Positions 1 to 11,060 of a stretch of DNA of 64,000 nt are shown one piece after another. The stretch comes from Leptobrachium leishanense (Eukaryota > Chordata > Amphibia > Anura > Megophryidae), in NCBI GenBank assembly GCA_009667805.1, contig CM019064.1, positions 276,191,662 to 276,255,661 of the forward strand, given 5' to 3'. The translations under genes were made by a program, and so were the position numbers. Below the pieces are notes generated by a model. The model was not told the origin of the DNA. It ran no database searches and worked only from the letters and a program-made list of their open reading frames with translations. Within the stretch, counting starts at the first letter, position 1, and every line of letters starts with the position of its first letter.

Positions 1-433
1 TTCATTTTTATAAATGTCAGTCGGTCTACAGAGTCGGTGGACAGACGCACTCTTTTGTCTGTGACAAAACCTCCAGCGGCACTGAACGTCCTTTCGGAAA
101 GCACGCTAGATGAAGGGCAACCTAGTAGCTGCATAGCATATTGGCTAAGTTCTGACCAGTGATCCAATCTCAACACCCAGTAAGCCAGTGGATCATCTGC
201 TGGAAAGGTATCCAGGTCTGCCCTTGCCCCTAGGTAGTCCTGCACCATATGGTGAAGAAGCTGGCAATGGGTGCCTACATTTGACGTCTTTGGGCGTCGT
301 GGACTAAAAAAATTTAAAATGCATCAGTCAAGCGGCCCTGGCCTTCACTGCTATTCCTCTGATCACCTGCAGCCTCAGAAGCACGTGTGTCAGCACTTGG
401 TAATCTACCAGTGCCTGGAAAGGTGTTACACAA

Positions 434-1308
434 TAGGGATGTGCGTTTCGGGTTTCGGAATTCCGGAATTTTCACGAAATTTCCCGATTCGTGTCTTCGG
501 ATTAGGCCGAATTTCCGAATCGGATCGGACCCGAAAACCGACAGATCCGAAAAGTTTTCCGAGCCGAAACGAAAAAATTTCGGATTTTTCGAATGGACTT
601 GAAATGTGTCAAATCGAAATTTATTTTTGCTCTATTCATGATTTCGGTTCCATTCGTGATTTCGGTTCCATTTCATTAATTCTGGACATCGTATATTTAA
701 CTATTATCGGTTATATTGCTGATTCTGTAAATTTTGTATTTGTAAATGCGTATCACTTGTTTCTTGTGGCATTCGGGTCAGTTTAGCGTTTTTTAAATCG
801 TTTTGTTCATTTTTTTTGTTCCTTGGCTTTCATACCATTTTAATATGATTAAATAAAGTTGTGAAATGTATATTCAGAAGAAAAAAAGGATCTTTATTTA
901 ATAAAAAAAAACACGATAGAATCGCCAGAATTATCGTATCGACGGAATGAATTATCGGATCCGAAAAACAAACCAAAAATTTATTATAAAAAAGATATAA
1001 AGTATAAAAAAAGTAAACCATAGTAGTTTACGTCAAAACGAATAGAGTTAGACACTTTGAAACGAGAACAGACGTTCCGAAAAAACGAAAATTTCCGAAA
1101 TCACGAAAAGTCGATACAAAAAACAAGCAAAGTGACCCGAAAACACGAAAAATGGTCGATATTCCGAAAAAAAAATGTATACGAAAAACGAGCTGAACCG
1201 AACCGAATCGAAACAGAAATCGGTCGAAACGAGCCGAATCGATAATTTTAAACATCCGAACAAATCGAACCGAATCGAACCGAAAAAAAAAATCGGTGCA
1301 CAAGCCTA
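434..1308. mobile_element. Non-autonomous hAT element with 8-bp TSD
   Basis: Copy 2 reads straight through GTGTTACACAAGTG, whereas here that site is split. TTACACAA occurs at 426-433 and again at 1309-1316, giving an exact 8-bp duplication. The 875-bp insert ends in TAGGGATGTGC and, inverted, TAGGCTTGTGC. The interior is AT-rich with dozens of CCGAA/TTCGG motifs, dense at both ends. The apparent ORFs are by-products of that motif and I assign no protein. Confidence 0.9.
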
Positions 1309-2582
1309 TTACACAAGTGTCGCTTTAGAGCATCCTCAAGTTTTTTCATCCTTTGCTCCCTCTGTGCGGGCAGGATGAGCTCTGCAACTTTCCCCTTGTA
1401 TCGTGGATCAAGAAGGGTTGCCAACCAGTAATGATCCCTCTCCTTGATAGCACGAATCCTGAGGTCCTTTAGCAGGCTTTGCATCATTAAGGAGCCCATG
1501 CAGCGTAGGTTGGAGGTGGCATTAGCTGCCGAGTCTTCCTGGTCAATGAGGATGACCGTATCGTGCACTTCCTCCTCCCAGCCACGCACAAGCCCTTCTG
1601 TTTCTGGGCACACAAACCCTCCCTTGAGGAATCCCCACCTTCAATGCCCCCTCTACTTAAATAGTCCTCCTCCTCCTCATCCTCCTCCTGTCTGATCTGA
1701 GTAGGACCCGCTGGAATGCGGTCTGCGGAAAGACTGGGGCCTTGAGAGCAAGGGAAGGCCTCCTCTTCCTCCCGCTGCTCTGGCCCGGTGAATTTCTGGC
1801 CCGGTGTGGGTCCTGTCCCCTAAACAAACCAGCTCAAGCACAGTATGGCACCTTTTTGCTTGAGCCATTGCGTAGACCCTGTCAGGCGTCGGTTTAACTG
1901 CCACTTCGCCAGAGACAGAGAAGGAGGAGGAAGAGGGAGACGTGCTGGTGGTGGAGCAGACAGACCTCATACAAGCAGCTTTCTGGAGGCGTGGTGGATG
2001 AACAAGCTCCAGCACAGAGCCCCGTCTTGGATCCCTCCCAGCTGCAATCAGAGTTACCCAGTGTGCCGTGAAGGAAATGTAACGACCCTGTCCATGCTTG
2101 CTGGACCACGTGTCTAAAGTCACATGCACCTTGCTGCTGACTGCCTTTCCCAATGACTGGATAACATTGTCTTCCACATGCTGGTATAGTGCTGGAATGG
2201 CCTTGCGTGAAAAGTAATGAAGTTTTGGAACCTGCCACTGTGGTACAGCACATTCAGCAAATTCACGGAAGGGAGCAGAGTCCACCAGCTGGAAAGGCAG
2301 CAGCTGCAATGTGAGTAATTTTGCTAAGCTGGCATTTAAACGCTGTGCTTGGGGATGGTTGGGACTAGGGTTGCACCGATACCGATACTAGTATCGATAT
2401 CGGTGCCGATACCGGGTACTGCAGGAGTACTTGGTACTCGTGCAGTACCCCCGATATTTTTTTACGATACCGGAAGCCGGCATTGAGCCGGCTTGCCGGT
2501 ATCCTAAGGGCTGCGGCGGCTGTCCGAATGCTCTATCTGCATTCGGACAGGCCCTGCAGCTGGTCACCTAACTTTGTTTAAT

Positions 2583-2975
2583 ACTTACCTTCCTTCAGCG
2601 CCGCCGGTAAAGTCTTCGCGCGCGCTCCTTGGAAGGACCCCAGCCGCGACCACGTGGGACCATGTGATCGAGGCTGGGGTCCTTCCAACGAGCGCGCGCG
2701 CGGGAACTTTCCCGGCGTCGCTGAAGGAAGGTAAGTATTAAACAAAGTGAGCAGCTGCAGGGCCTGTCCGAATGCAGATAGAGCATTCGGACAGGCCCTG
2801 CAGCTGCTCTCCGCTCATACTTACCTTCCTTCAGCGACGCCGGGAAAGTTCCGCGCGCGCGCTCGTTGGAAGGACCCCAGCCTCGATCACATGGTCCCAC
2901 GTGGTCGCGGCTGGGGTCCTTCCAAGGAGCGCGCGCGTGAAGACTTTACCGGCGGCGCTGAAGGAAGGTAAGTAT
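2583..2975. repeat. Large GC-rich inverted repeat
   Basis: The left arm (about 2583-2776) is the reverse complement of the right arm (about 2783-2975) with few mismatches, around a 6-base centre in GCATTCGGACAGGC/GCCTGTCCGAATGC. Each arm contains a smaller palindrome built on GGAAGGACCCCAGCC and GGCTGGGGTCCTTCC. A transcript through it would fold into a hairpin of about 190 bp. Confidence 0.85.
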
Positions 2976-2987
2976 GAACGGAGAGTG

Positions 2988-3800
2988 GGGGGCATATCCA
3001 TGAGCAGGGGGGGCATATCCATGAGCAAGGGGGCATATCCATGAGCAGGGGGGGCATATCCATGAGCAGGGGGGCATATCCATGAGCAGGGGGGCATATC
3101 CATGAGCAGGGGGGCATATCCATGAGCAAGGGGGGCATATCCATGAGCAAGGGGGGCATATCCATGAGCAGGGGGGCATATCCATGAGCAAGGGGGCATA
3201 TCCATGAGCTGGGGGGCATATCATGAGCTGGGGGGCATATCCATGAGCTGGGGGGCATATCCATGAGCAAGGGGGCATATCCATGAGCAGGGGGCATATC
3301 CATGAGCTGGGGGGGCATATCCATGAGCTGGGGGGGCATATCCATGAGCTGGGGGGGCATATCCATGAGCTGGGGGGCATATCCATGAGCAAGGGGGGCA
3401 TATCCATGAGCAAGGGAGGCATATCCATGAGCAGGGGGGCATATCCATGAGCAAGGGGGGCATATCCATGAGCAGGGGGGGCATATCCATGAGCTGGGGG
3501 GCATATCCATGAGCAAGGGGGCATATCCATGAGCTGGGGGGCATATCCATGAGCAAGGGGCGCATATCCATGAGCAAGGGGGCATATCCATGAGCAGGGG
3601 GGCATATCCATGAGCAAGGGGGCATATCCATGAGCAGGGGGGCAATTATCCATGAGCTGGGGGGGCAATTATCCATGAGCTGGGGGAGCAATTATCCATG
3701 AGCTGGGGGGCAATTATCCATGAGCTGGGGTCAGGATATCCATGAGCTGGGGGGGCAATTATCCATGAGCTGGGGGGCAATATCCATGAGCTGGGGCAAA
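2988..3800. repeat. ~20-bp minisatellite (GGGGGGCATATCCATGAGCA)
   Basis: About 40 head-to-tail units of 18-22 bp. The unit varies at AGCA/AGCT and in G-run length, and later units gain AATT. It lies wholly inside the hAT insert at 2366-3956. Long open frames on the minus strand reflect the repeat only. Confidence 0.95.
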
Positions 3801-5159
3801 TCCATGAGACCTGGGGGCTTTATAGGAGGTCTGTTCTTATTGGAAAGCGTCACATGACATAAAATAAAAGTATCGGTAATTGGTATCGGTGAGTACTTGA
3901 ACAAAAGTATCTGTACTCGTACTCGGTCTTAAAAAAGTGGTATCGGTGCATCCCTAGTTGGGACTATATTTTTTCTTTCGCTGCAGCAGCTGCGGCAGCG
4001 TAATCTGACTGCGTAAATCTTCAACTACTGGGATGATGTCACATTGTGAGGAAGGACCTGCTGGTACATCCATTACTGTAGCATCATCCCTGTCAGTGGA
4101 GGTTGTAAGCAATGACATGGCAGGACATACAGTGTGGGTAGAGACAGATGAGGAGGAGGAGGACCTACGCAAAGTTTTGCGCCAACGGGATGTGTGGCAC
4201 TTGTTCATATGTCGCCACAAGCACGTGGTACCCAAGTGTCCGGTGTTTATCCCACGCTTCAGCCTCCTCTGACATAGATTACAAATAGCAACGGTGGGGT
4301 CTGCTGCACATTTCTTAAAGAACTCCCAGACAGCAGAGTTCCTGCATGTGTTCTTTGAGACAACAGCGCTCTGCACCGGAGCAGCTCTGACATGTGATGC
4401 CTTGGACTGGCTAGTGCTACAGTTGGTCACAGAGGATGTTGTGCCTCGTGTTTGCTGTGCCTCCTCCTCCTCACTTGATTCCTCAGTTCGATCTGGCACC
4501 CAGGTGGAGTCAGTGACCTCATCATCATCAATGTCATATTCACCCCCTATCTCCTCGTCACTGGAGCCAACTTGGCAGTATGCGGCAGCTTCTGGGGCAA
4601 CATGAGTGCCAGTTATTTGTGTGTCATCACTAGCACCCCCTTCCTCTAGGTTGATTATACTCCCTTGCTCAACCTCAGAGATTGAATCAGAACACTGTAC
4701 TTGCTGCGCATCCTCAAGCAGCATGTCACTCTCATTGTAGTCAAACAATTCAGCTGACTCCTCCGTGTGTAATAGCGAGGCTACGGCAGGAGTAGCTGTG
4801 GACATGGAGGCTGCATTAGATGCTTTGGCAGCTGAGGTGGACTGTAAAGCACTAGAAGCCTGGCTGGCAGAGGACTCGGAGGATGAGGATGGCCTGGCTA
4901 GCCAATCCGCCAGCACCAGTTATAAAGGACAAGCATGCCCCTGCAGAGGATGCACCACGTCCACCACGACCAGAGGCACAGCCTCCCGACACAGGGGCTG
5001 CTTGCCCTCTTATCTGTGTCTGGGAGCGTCTGCCTGTCCTTTTTGTTCTTTCAGACATGGTGAGTGATATATAGATTAATATATACAGAACTCTGATTCA
5101 ACTCTGGTATAAAGATTTAAAGAACTCTGGTATAACTCAGTGAGACACACTGATAGCTG

Positions 5160-7480
5160 GCAGCCATTGACAAGAGACAGATCACCTCAATTCACAAATG
5201 TTTTGTAGAAATTAGTGAGCCCCGAAATACAGCGTGGTACTGTTTGTGTGACGAGACACAGATCACCTTAATTCACAAATGTTTTAAATAAATTAGTGAG
5301 CCCCAAAATAATGCGTGGTACTGTTTGTGTGACAAGACACAGATCATCTTAATTCACAAATGTTTTAAAGAAATTAGTGAGCCCCAAAATAATGCGTGGT
5401 ACTGTTTGTGTGACGAGACACAGATCACCTTAATTCACAAATGTTTTAAAGAAATTAGTGAGCCCCAAAATAATGTGTGGCACTGTTTGTGTGACGAGAC
5501 ACAGATCACCTTAATTCACAAATGTTTTAAAGAAATTAGTGAGCCCCAAAATAATGCGTGGTACTGTTTGTGTGACGAGACACAGATCACCTTAATTCAC
5601 AAAGTTTTTAAAGAAATTAGTGAGCCCCAAAATAATGCGTGGCACTGTTTGTGTGACGAGACACAGATCACCTTAATTCACAAGTGTTTTAAAGAAATTA
5701 GAATGCCCCAAAATAATGCGTGGTACGGTTTGTGTGACAATACACAGATCACCTTAATTCACAAGTGTTTTAAAGAAATTAGTGAGCCCCAGAAAAACTT
5801 GCTGGCTGTGTGACGAGACACAGAAGATCACCTTAATTCACAAGTGTTTTAAAGAAATTAGTGAGCCCCAATATACAGCGTGGTACTGTTTGTGTGATGA
5901 GACACAGATCACCTTAATTCACAAGTGTTTTAAAGAAATTAGTGAGCCCCAAAATACAGCGTGGTACTGCTTGTGTGACGAGACACAGATCACCTTAATT
6001 CACAAGTGTTTTAAAGAAATTAGTGAGCCCCAAAAAAACTTGCTGGCTGTGTGACGAGACACAGAAGATCTCCTTAATTCACAAGTGTTTTAAAGAAATT
6101 AGTGAGCCCCAAAATACAGCGTGGTACCGTTTGTATGACGAGACACAGATCACCTTAATTCACAAGTGTTTTAAATAAATTAGTGAGCCCCAAAATACAG
6201 CATGGTACTGTTTGTGTGATGAGACACAGATCACCTTAATTCACAAGTGTTTTGAAGAAATTAGTGAGCCCCAAAATACAGCGTGGTACTGTTTGTATGA
6301 CGAGACACAGATCACCTTAATTCACAAGTGTTTTAAAGAAATTAGTGAGCCCCAAAACAACTTGCTGGCTGTATGACGAGACACAGAAGATCACCTCAAT
6401 TCACAAATGTTTTAAATAAATTAGTGAGCCCCAAAATACAGAGTGGTACTGTTTGTGTGACGAGACACAGATCAACTTAATTCACAAGTGTTTTAAAGAA
6501 ATTAGTGAGCCCCAAAATACAGCGTGGTACTGTTTGTATGACGAGACACAGATCACCTTAATTCACAAGTGTTTTAAATAAATTAGCGAGCCCCAATATA
6601 CAGCGTGGTACTGTTTGTGTGATGAGACACAGATCACCTTAATTCACAAGTGTTTTAAAGAAATTAGTGAGCCCCAAAATACAGCGTGGTACTGCTTGTG
6701 TGACGAGACACAGATCACCTTAATTCACAAGTGTTTTAAAGAAATTAGTGAGCCCCAAAAAAACTTGCTGGCTGTGTGACGAGACACAGAAGATCTCCTT
6801 AATTCACAAGTGTTTTAAAGAAATTAGTGAGCCCCAAAATACAGCGTGGTACCGTTTGTATGACGAGACACAGATCACCTTAATTCACAAGTGTTTTAAA
6901 TAAATTAGTGAGCCCCAAAATACAGCATGGTACTGTTTGTGTGATGAGACACAGATCACCTTAATTCACAAGTGTTTTGAAGAAATTAGTGAGCCCCAAA
7001 ATACAGCATGGTACTGTTTGTGTGATGAGACACAGATCACCTTAATTCACAAGTGTTTTGAAGAAATTAGTGAGCCCCAAAATACAGCGTGGTACTGTTT
7101 GTATGACGAGACACAGATCACCTTAATTCACAAGTGTTTTAAAGAAATTAGTGAGCCCCAAAACAACTTGCTGGCTGTATGACGAGACACAGAAGATCAC
7201 CTCAATTCACAAATGTTTTAAATAAATTAGTGAGCCCCAAAATACAGCGTGATACTGTTTGTGTGACGAGACACAGATCAACTTAATTCACAAGTGTTTT
7301 AAAGAAATTAGTGAGCCCCAAAATACACCGTGGTACTGTTTGTATGACGAGACACAGATCACCTTAATTCACAAGTGTTTTAAATAAATTAGCGAGCCCC
7401 AAAAAAACTTGCTGGCTGTATGACGAGACACAGAAGATCACCTCAATTCACAAATGTTTTAAATAAAGTTGTAAACCCCA
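5160..7480. repeat. 81-bp tandem array in the 5' leader of hAT copy 1
   Basis: About 29 units built on ACAGATCACCTTAATTCACA ... GTGAGCCCCAAAATACAGCG. Most units are 81 bp; some are shorter and join through AACTTGCTGGCTGTGTGACG. Blocks of several units recur in the same order (about 5820-6360 and 6600-7180), so there is a higher-order repeat. Since 81 is divisible by three the array stays open over long stretches, but units with TTTTAAATAAATTAG bring stops. Confidence 0.93.
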
Positions 7481-7835
7481 AAAAAACTTGCTGGCACAGT
7501 GACAAGACACACATCACCTAAATTCCCTGATATTTGGTATAAATGAGACCCAAAAAAACTTGCTGGCACAGTGACAAGACCCAGAAAATCACCTCAATTC
7601 ACAAATGTTTTAAATAAAGTTGTAAACCCCAAAAAAACTTGCTGGCACAGTGACAAGACACACATCACCTAAATTCCCTGATATTTGATATAAATGAGAC
7701 CCAAAAAGATTTGCTGGCACAGTGACAAGACCCAGAAAATCACCTCAATTCACAAATGTTTTAAATAAAGTTGTAAACCCCAGAAAAACTTGCTGGCACA
7801 GTGACAAGAAACACATCACCTAAATTCCCTGATAT
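7480..7835. repeat. Related longer tandem unit next to the 81-bp array
   Basis: Two and a half copies of a unit of about 140 bp combining TTGTAAACCCCAAAAAAACT, TGCTGGCACAGTGACAAGAC and CCTGATATTTGGTATAAATG. It is a diverged compound of the same array. The single copy near 55700-55770 in hAT copy 2 is probably the starting form. Confidence 0.8.
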
Positions 7836-8248
7836 TTGGTCGAAATGCGACACCCAGACCCCCCCAGTAGCGTGGCAGACCGGCAGTAACAACACACACA
7901 ACTATCTCCTTTGAAATCTCCTCTGAAATGCGTGCAGAAGCGCTGCGTGGAAACCTTATATAGTGTGCTGCGGGACTTAGCTCTGTGAGCCCATGATTGG
8001 GCAAAATTTGCCCAATCACGGCTCTGAGCGGTGATTGGCATAGTGTTCAACCAGTCTTGCACCAGACCTGTGGTCAGGTGCAAGGCTGTAGCCAATTACG
8101 AGCTTCAGGCCAGTGGGGAAATGCATTTTGGTCCATTGTGGTCGAACATGCGGCGAACACCCGGAAATGTTCGGTGTTCGCGATCTGCTCGAACAGGCTA
8201 AGTTCGGGTCGAACCCCGAACCGTCCGAACCCGAACAGCTCATCCCTA

Positions 8249-8727
8249 GTCTCAATGAGTAGTGCAATGTATGAAACAAAAAACACTCTTACACTTTCCA
8301 GAGCCTAATGTTTCCAGGCTATGGGTTGAATCTCCTTGGGCCAAATAGAGGGTGGCCACTACCCTTCATTATGTCGCCTTGATCACCTCAAACGAGAAAA
8401 TAGCAGAGAGATGGCGCTCTCATAGTGTAATACTATAAAACTTTTTTTCTATCATATGTTTTTAATAGTAAAGTATATGATATGATGAAAATAATGGTAT
8501 CTTTAGAAAGTCCATTTAATGGGGAGAAAAAACAGTATATAATACGTGTGTGTACAGTAAATGTGTAAAAGGTAATTTACAGCTAAACACAAACCACAGA
8601 AAGTTAGTTAATATATGTGTATATCTGGCTCTGATACTAGCCAGTGCCTCACCACCCACTGACCTCATTGCACGTCCCTGATTCAGAATGACAGTAGCGA
8701 GGTCTAAATGAAATTGTTGTTTCTCCA
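8249..8727. other. No feature recognised
   Basis: Host or old repeat sequence between hAT copy 1 and the CR1 fragment, beginning with the predicted hAT target duplication. I see no ORF, repeat or RNA gene. Confidence 0.5.
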
Positions 8728-10972
8728 CAGGGAAAACACCAATGATGCTTTAATGGATTTAATGGATTTAATACTCACAAATGGAGGTTTGGTATCGGAC
8801 GTTGTTGTAGGTGAAAATTTGGGATCTAGTGATCACCAATCAGTATGGTTTAATATAAGAACAGGGATGGAGCCGCACCACACAAAAACAAAAGTTTTAG
8901 ACTTTAAAAAAACAGATTTTTCTAAAATGAGATTTTGTGTGAATGAGTCATTATCAGACTGGAGGAGTTTAAAGGGAGTCCAGGAGAAATGGGATTATTT
9001 AAAGGAAGCATTATTGAAGGCCACAGGAAATTGCATTCGGCTTGTTAGCAAAAACAAAAAAGGGAAGAAACCACTGTGGTACTCTGCAGAAGTGGCCAAA
9101 ATAGTGAAGAACAAGAAGATAGCATTCAATAATTATAAAAAAACTCAGCGTGAAGAGATAGGCAAACCTATAAGATTAGGCAGAAAGAGGCAAAGCAATT
9201 TATAAGAGCTTCCAAAGCACACGCAGAAGAGAAAATAGCTCAGTCAGTAAAAAAGGGGGACAAAACATTTTTTAGATACATAAACGAGAAAAGAAAAGTA
9301 AAACAAGGATTAGTTAGATTAAAAACAAAGCAAGGAAGGTATGTAGAAGAGGATAAAAGTCTCGCTGACTGCCTCAATGAATATTTTTGTTCAGTCTTTG
9401 CAGAAGAAAAGGAAGGAAAGGGACCTCAGTTAGGAGAGAACACTAAAGAGACATTTACATATGAGTTTACAGAGGAGGAGGTTCTAAAGCAGCTGTCTAA
9501 AGTAAAGACAAATAAGTCAATGGGGCCTGATGGGATCCATCCTAAATTATTAAAAGAGCTCAGTGATGTAATAGCAAAACCGTTAACAGATTTATTTAAC
9601 CAATCCTTGTTAACAGGAGTCGTCCCAGAAGACGAAATTAGCAAATGTTGTGCCCATTTACAAGAAGGGTAGTAGGGAGGAATCGGGGAACTATAGGCCA
9701 GTTAGTCTTACGTCAGTAGTGGGGAAATTAATGGAAACCATGTTAAAGGATAGGATTGTTGAACATCTAAAAACACATAGATTACAGGATCAGAAACAAC
9801 ATGGGTTTACCTCAGGGAGATCATGCCAAACTAATCTTATTGATTTTTTTGATTGGGTAACAAAAATAATAGACACAGGTGGTGCAGTAGACATTGCTTA
9901 TTTAGATTTCAGTAAGGCTTTTGATACTGTTCCGCATAGAAGGCTTATCAATAAATTGCAATCTTTGACCTTGGATTCCAATATTGTTGAATGGATTAGG
10001 CAGTGGCTGAGTGACAGACAACAGAGGGTTGTGGTAAATGGAGTTTATTCGGCGCAAGGTCTTGTTACCAGTGGGGTACCTCAGGGGTCAGTACTTGGAC
10101 CCATTCTCTTTAATATTTTTATTAGTGATATTGCAGAAGGTATTAATGGAAAAGTATGTCTTTTTGCTGATGACACAAAAATTTGCAACAGGGTTGACGT
10201 TCCTGGAGGGATCAGCCAAATGACAAATGATTTAGGTAAACTAAAAAAATGGTCGGAGTTGTGGCAATTGAGTTTTAATGTGGATAAGTGCAAGATAATG
10301 CACCTGGGACGTAAAAACCCAAGGGCTGAATATAGAATATTGGATACAGTCCTAACCTCAACATCTGAGGAAAGGGATTTAGGGGTCATTATTTCAGAGG
10401 ATCTAAGGGTAAGTAGTCAATGTAATAGAGCAGCAGGAAATGCTAGCAGAATGCTTGGTTGTGTAGGGAGAGGTATTAGCAGTAGGAAAAGGGAAGTGCT
10501 CATGCCACTGTACAGAGCACTGGTGAGACCTCACTTGGAGTACTGTGTGCAGTACTGGAGACCGTATCTCCAGAAGGATATAGACATCTTAGAGAGAGTT
10601 CAGAGAAGGGCTACTAAAATGGTGTACGGCTTGAAGGAGAAAAGTTACCAGGAAAGGCTTAATGATCTTAACATGTACAGCTTGGAAAAAAGACGAGACA
10701 GAGGAGATATGATAGAAACATTTAAATACGTAAAGGGAATCCACAAGGTAGAGGAAGGGAGTATATTTAAAAGGAAACAAAATAGCAAAACAAGAGGACA
10801 TAGTCTTAGATTAGAGGGGCAAAGGTTTAAAAGTAACATCAGGAAGCATTATTTTACTGAGAGGGTGGTGGATACATGGAACAGCCTTCCAGTTGAAGTG
10901 GTAGAGGCCAAAACAGTAATTGAATTTAAGCAGGCATGGGATAGGCATAAGGCTATCCTAAACAAAAGATAA
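8728..10972 (+). pseudogene. CR1-like endonuclease/reverse transcriptase ORF2 fragment
   Basis: The reading spans 8728-9190, shifts frame near 9185, continues to about 9636, shifts again, and stays open from about 9650 to 10972. Visible motifs are the endonuclease SDH, RT fingers with SMGPDGIHP (about 9520), a conserved SKAFDTVPH block (about 9910), the SGVPQGSVLGP block (about 10070) and the catalytic FADDTK (about 10165). A C-terminal region with ERVQRRATKMVYGL and WNSLP matches CR1 proteins. Two single-base shifts and the missing 5' end make it non-functional as sequenced. Confidence 0.88.
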
Positions 10973-11060
10973 ATCCAGGTAAAGTATCCATGTAATTGGG
11001 CAGACTAGATGGGCCGAAAGGTTCTTATCTGCCGACATTTTTCTATGCTTCTATGTTTCT
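8728..11060 (+). mobile_element. CR1-clade non-LTR retrotransposon, 5'-truncated
   Basis: The sequence enters inside the endonuclease domain (LGSSDHQSVWF near 8820-8850) and continues through reverse transcriptase to a short 3' end (GCAGACTAGATGGGCCGAAA, then TTCTATGCTTCTATGTTTCT) typical of CR1-type tails. 5' truncation is usual for LINE insertion. I found no clear TSD, which is common for CR1. Confidence 0.88.

Larger units (their letters stand above)
2366..3956. mobile_element. Non-autonomous hAT element carrying a palindrome and a minisatellite
   Basis: The 8-bp duplication GTTGGGAC flanks the insert (2358-2365 and 3957-3964), and copy 2 supplies the empty site. Terminal inverted repeats are TAGGGTTGCACCGATACC and TAGGGATGCACCGATACC (one mismatch in 18). 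Inside, in order: a GATACC/GTACTCG-rich end, a ~390-bp GC-rich palindrome (2583-2975), a ~20-bp tandem array (2988-3800) and the opposite end with TATCGGT motifs. No coding capacity. Confidence 0.92.
1..5058 (-). pseudogene. hAT transposase with BED zinc finger, broken (copy 1)
   Basis: The reading starts at the ATG at 5056-5058 (MSERTKRTGRR...), followed by an acidic serine-rich stretch. A BED-type zinc finger (CNLCQRRL ... RHMNKCH) lies at about 4200-4320. The RNase H-like core follows, with an LDTWSS motif at about 2100. The dimerisation region is only partly inside the window. Compared with copy 2 there is a ~30-base deletion near 4912-4920, where the frame changes, and the gene is split by insertions at 434-1308 and 2366-3956. 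It cannot make an intact protein. Family knowledge: hAT transposases cut and paste using a DDE core and an inserted helical domain, and dimerise through the C terminus. Confidence 0.8.
1..8248 (-). mobile_element. hAT (Ac-like) DNA transposon, copy 1, cut by the window start
   Basis: This is the same family as the complete copy at 49075-56795. Window position 1 aligns to 51346 there, so about 2.3 kb of this copy lies outside. The right end reads ...GCTCATCCCTA, the inverted repeat of TAGGGATGAGC, a terminus resembling maize Ac. The 8 bases after the end, GTCTCAAT (8249-8256), should be the target-site duplication. The transposase runs on the minus strand from 5058. Its 5' leader (5059-8248) holds an expanded 81-bp tandem array. 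Two other hAT-type elements are inserted in the transposase, at 434-1308 and 2366-3956. Confidence 0.85.

Noticed and set aside
2887..3691. Minus-strand ORFs of HGYAPLLMDMPP-type repeats
   Set aside because: Translation of the ~20-bp minisatellite in all frames; no start context or composition of a real protein.
5325..7182. Long open frames with 27-residue repeats (CDETQITLIHKC...)
   Set aside because: They arise because the 81-bp unit is a multiple of three. Several units carry in-frame stops, and the array is in the leader of a hAT element.
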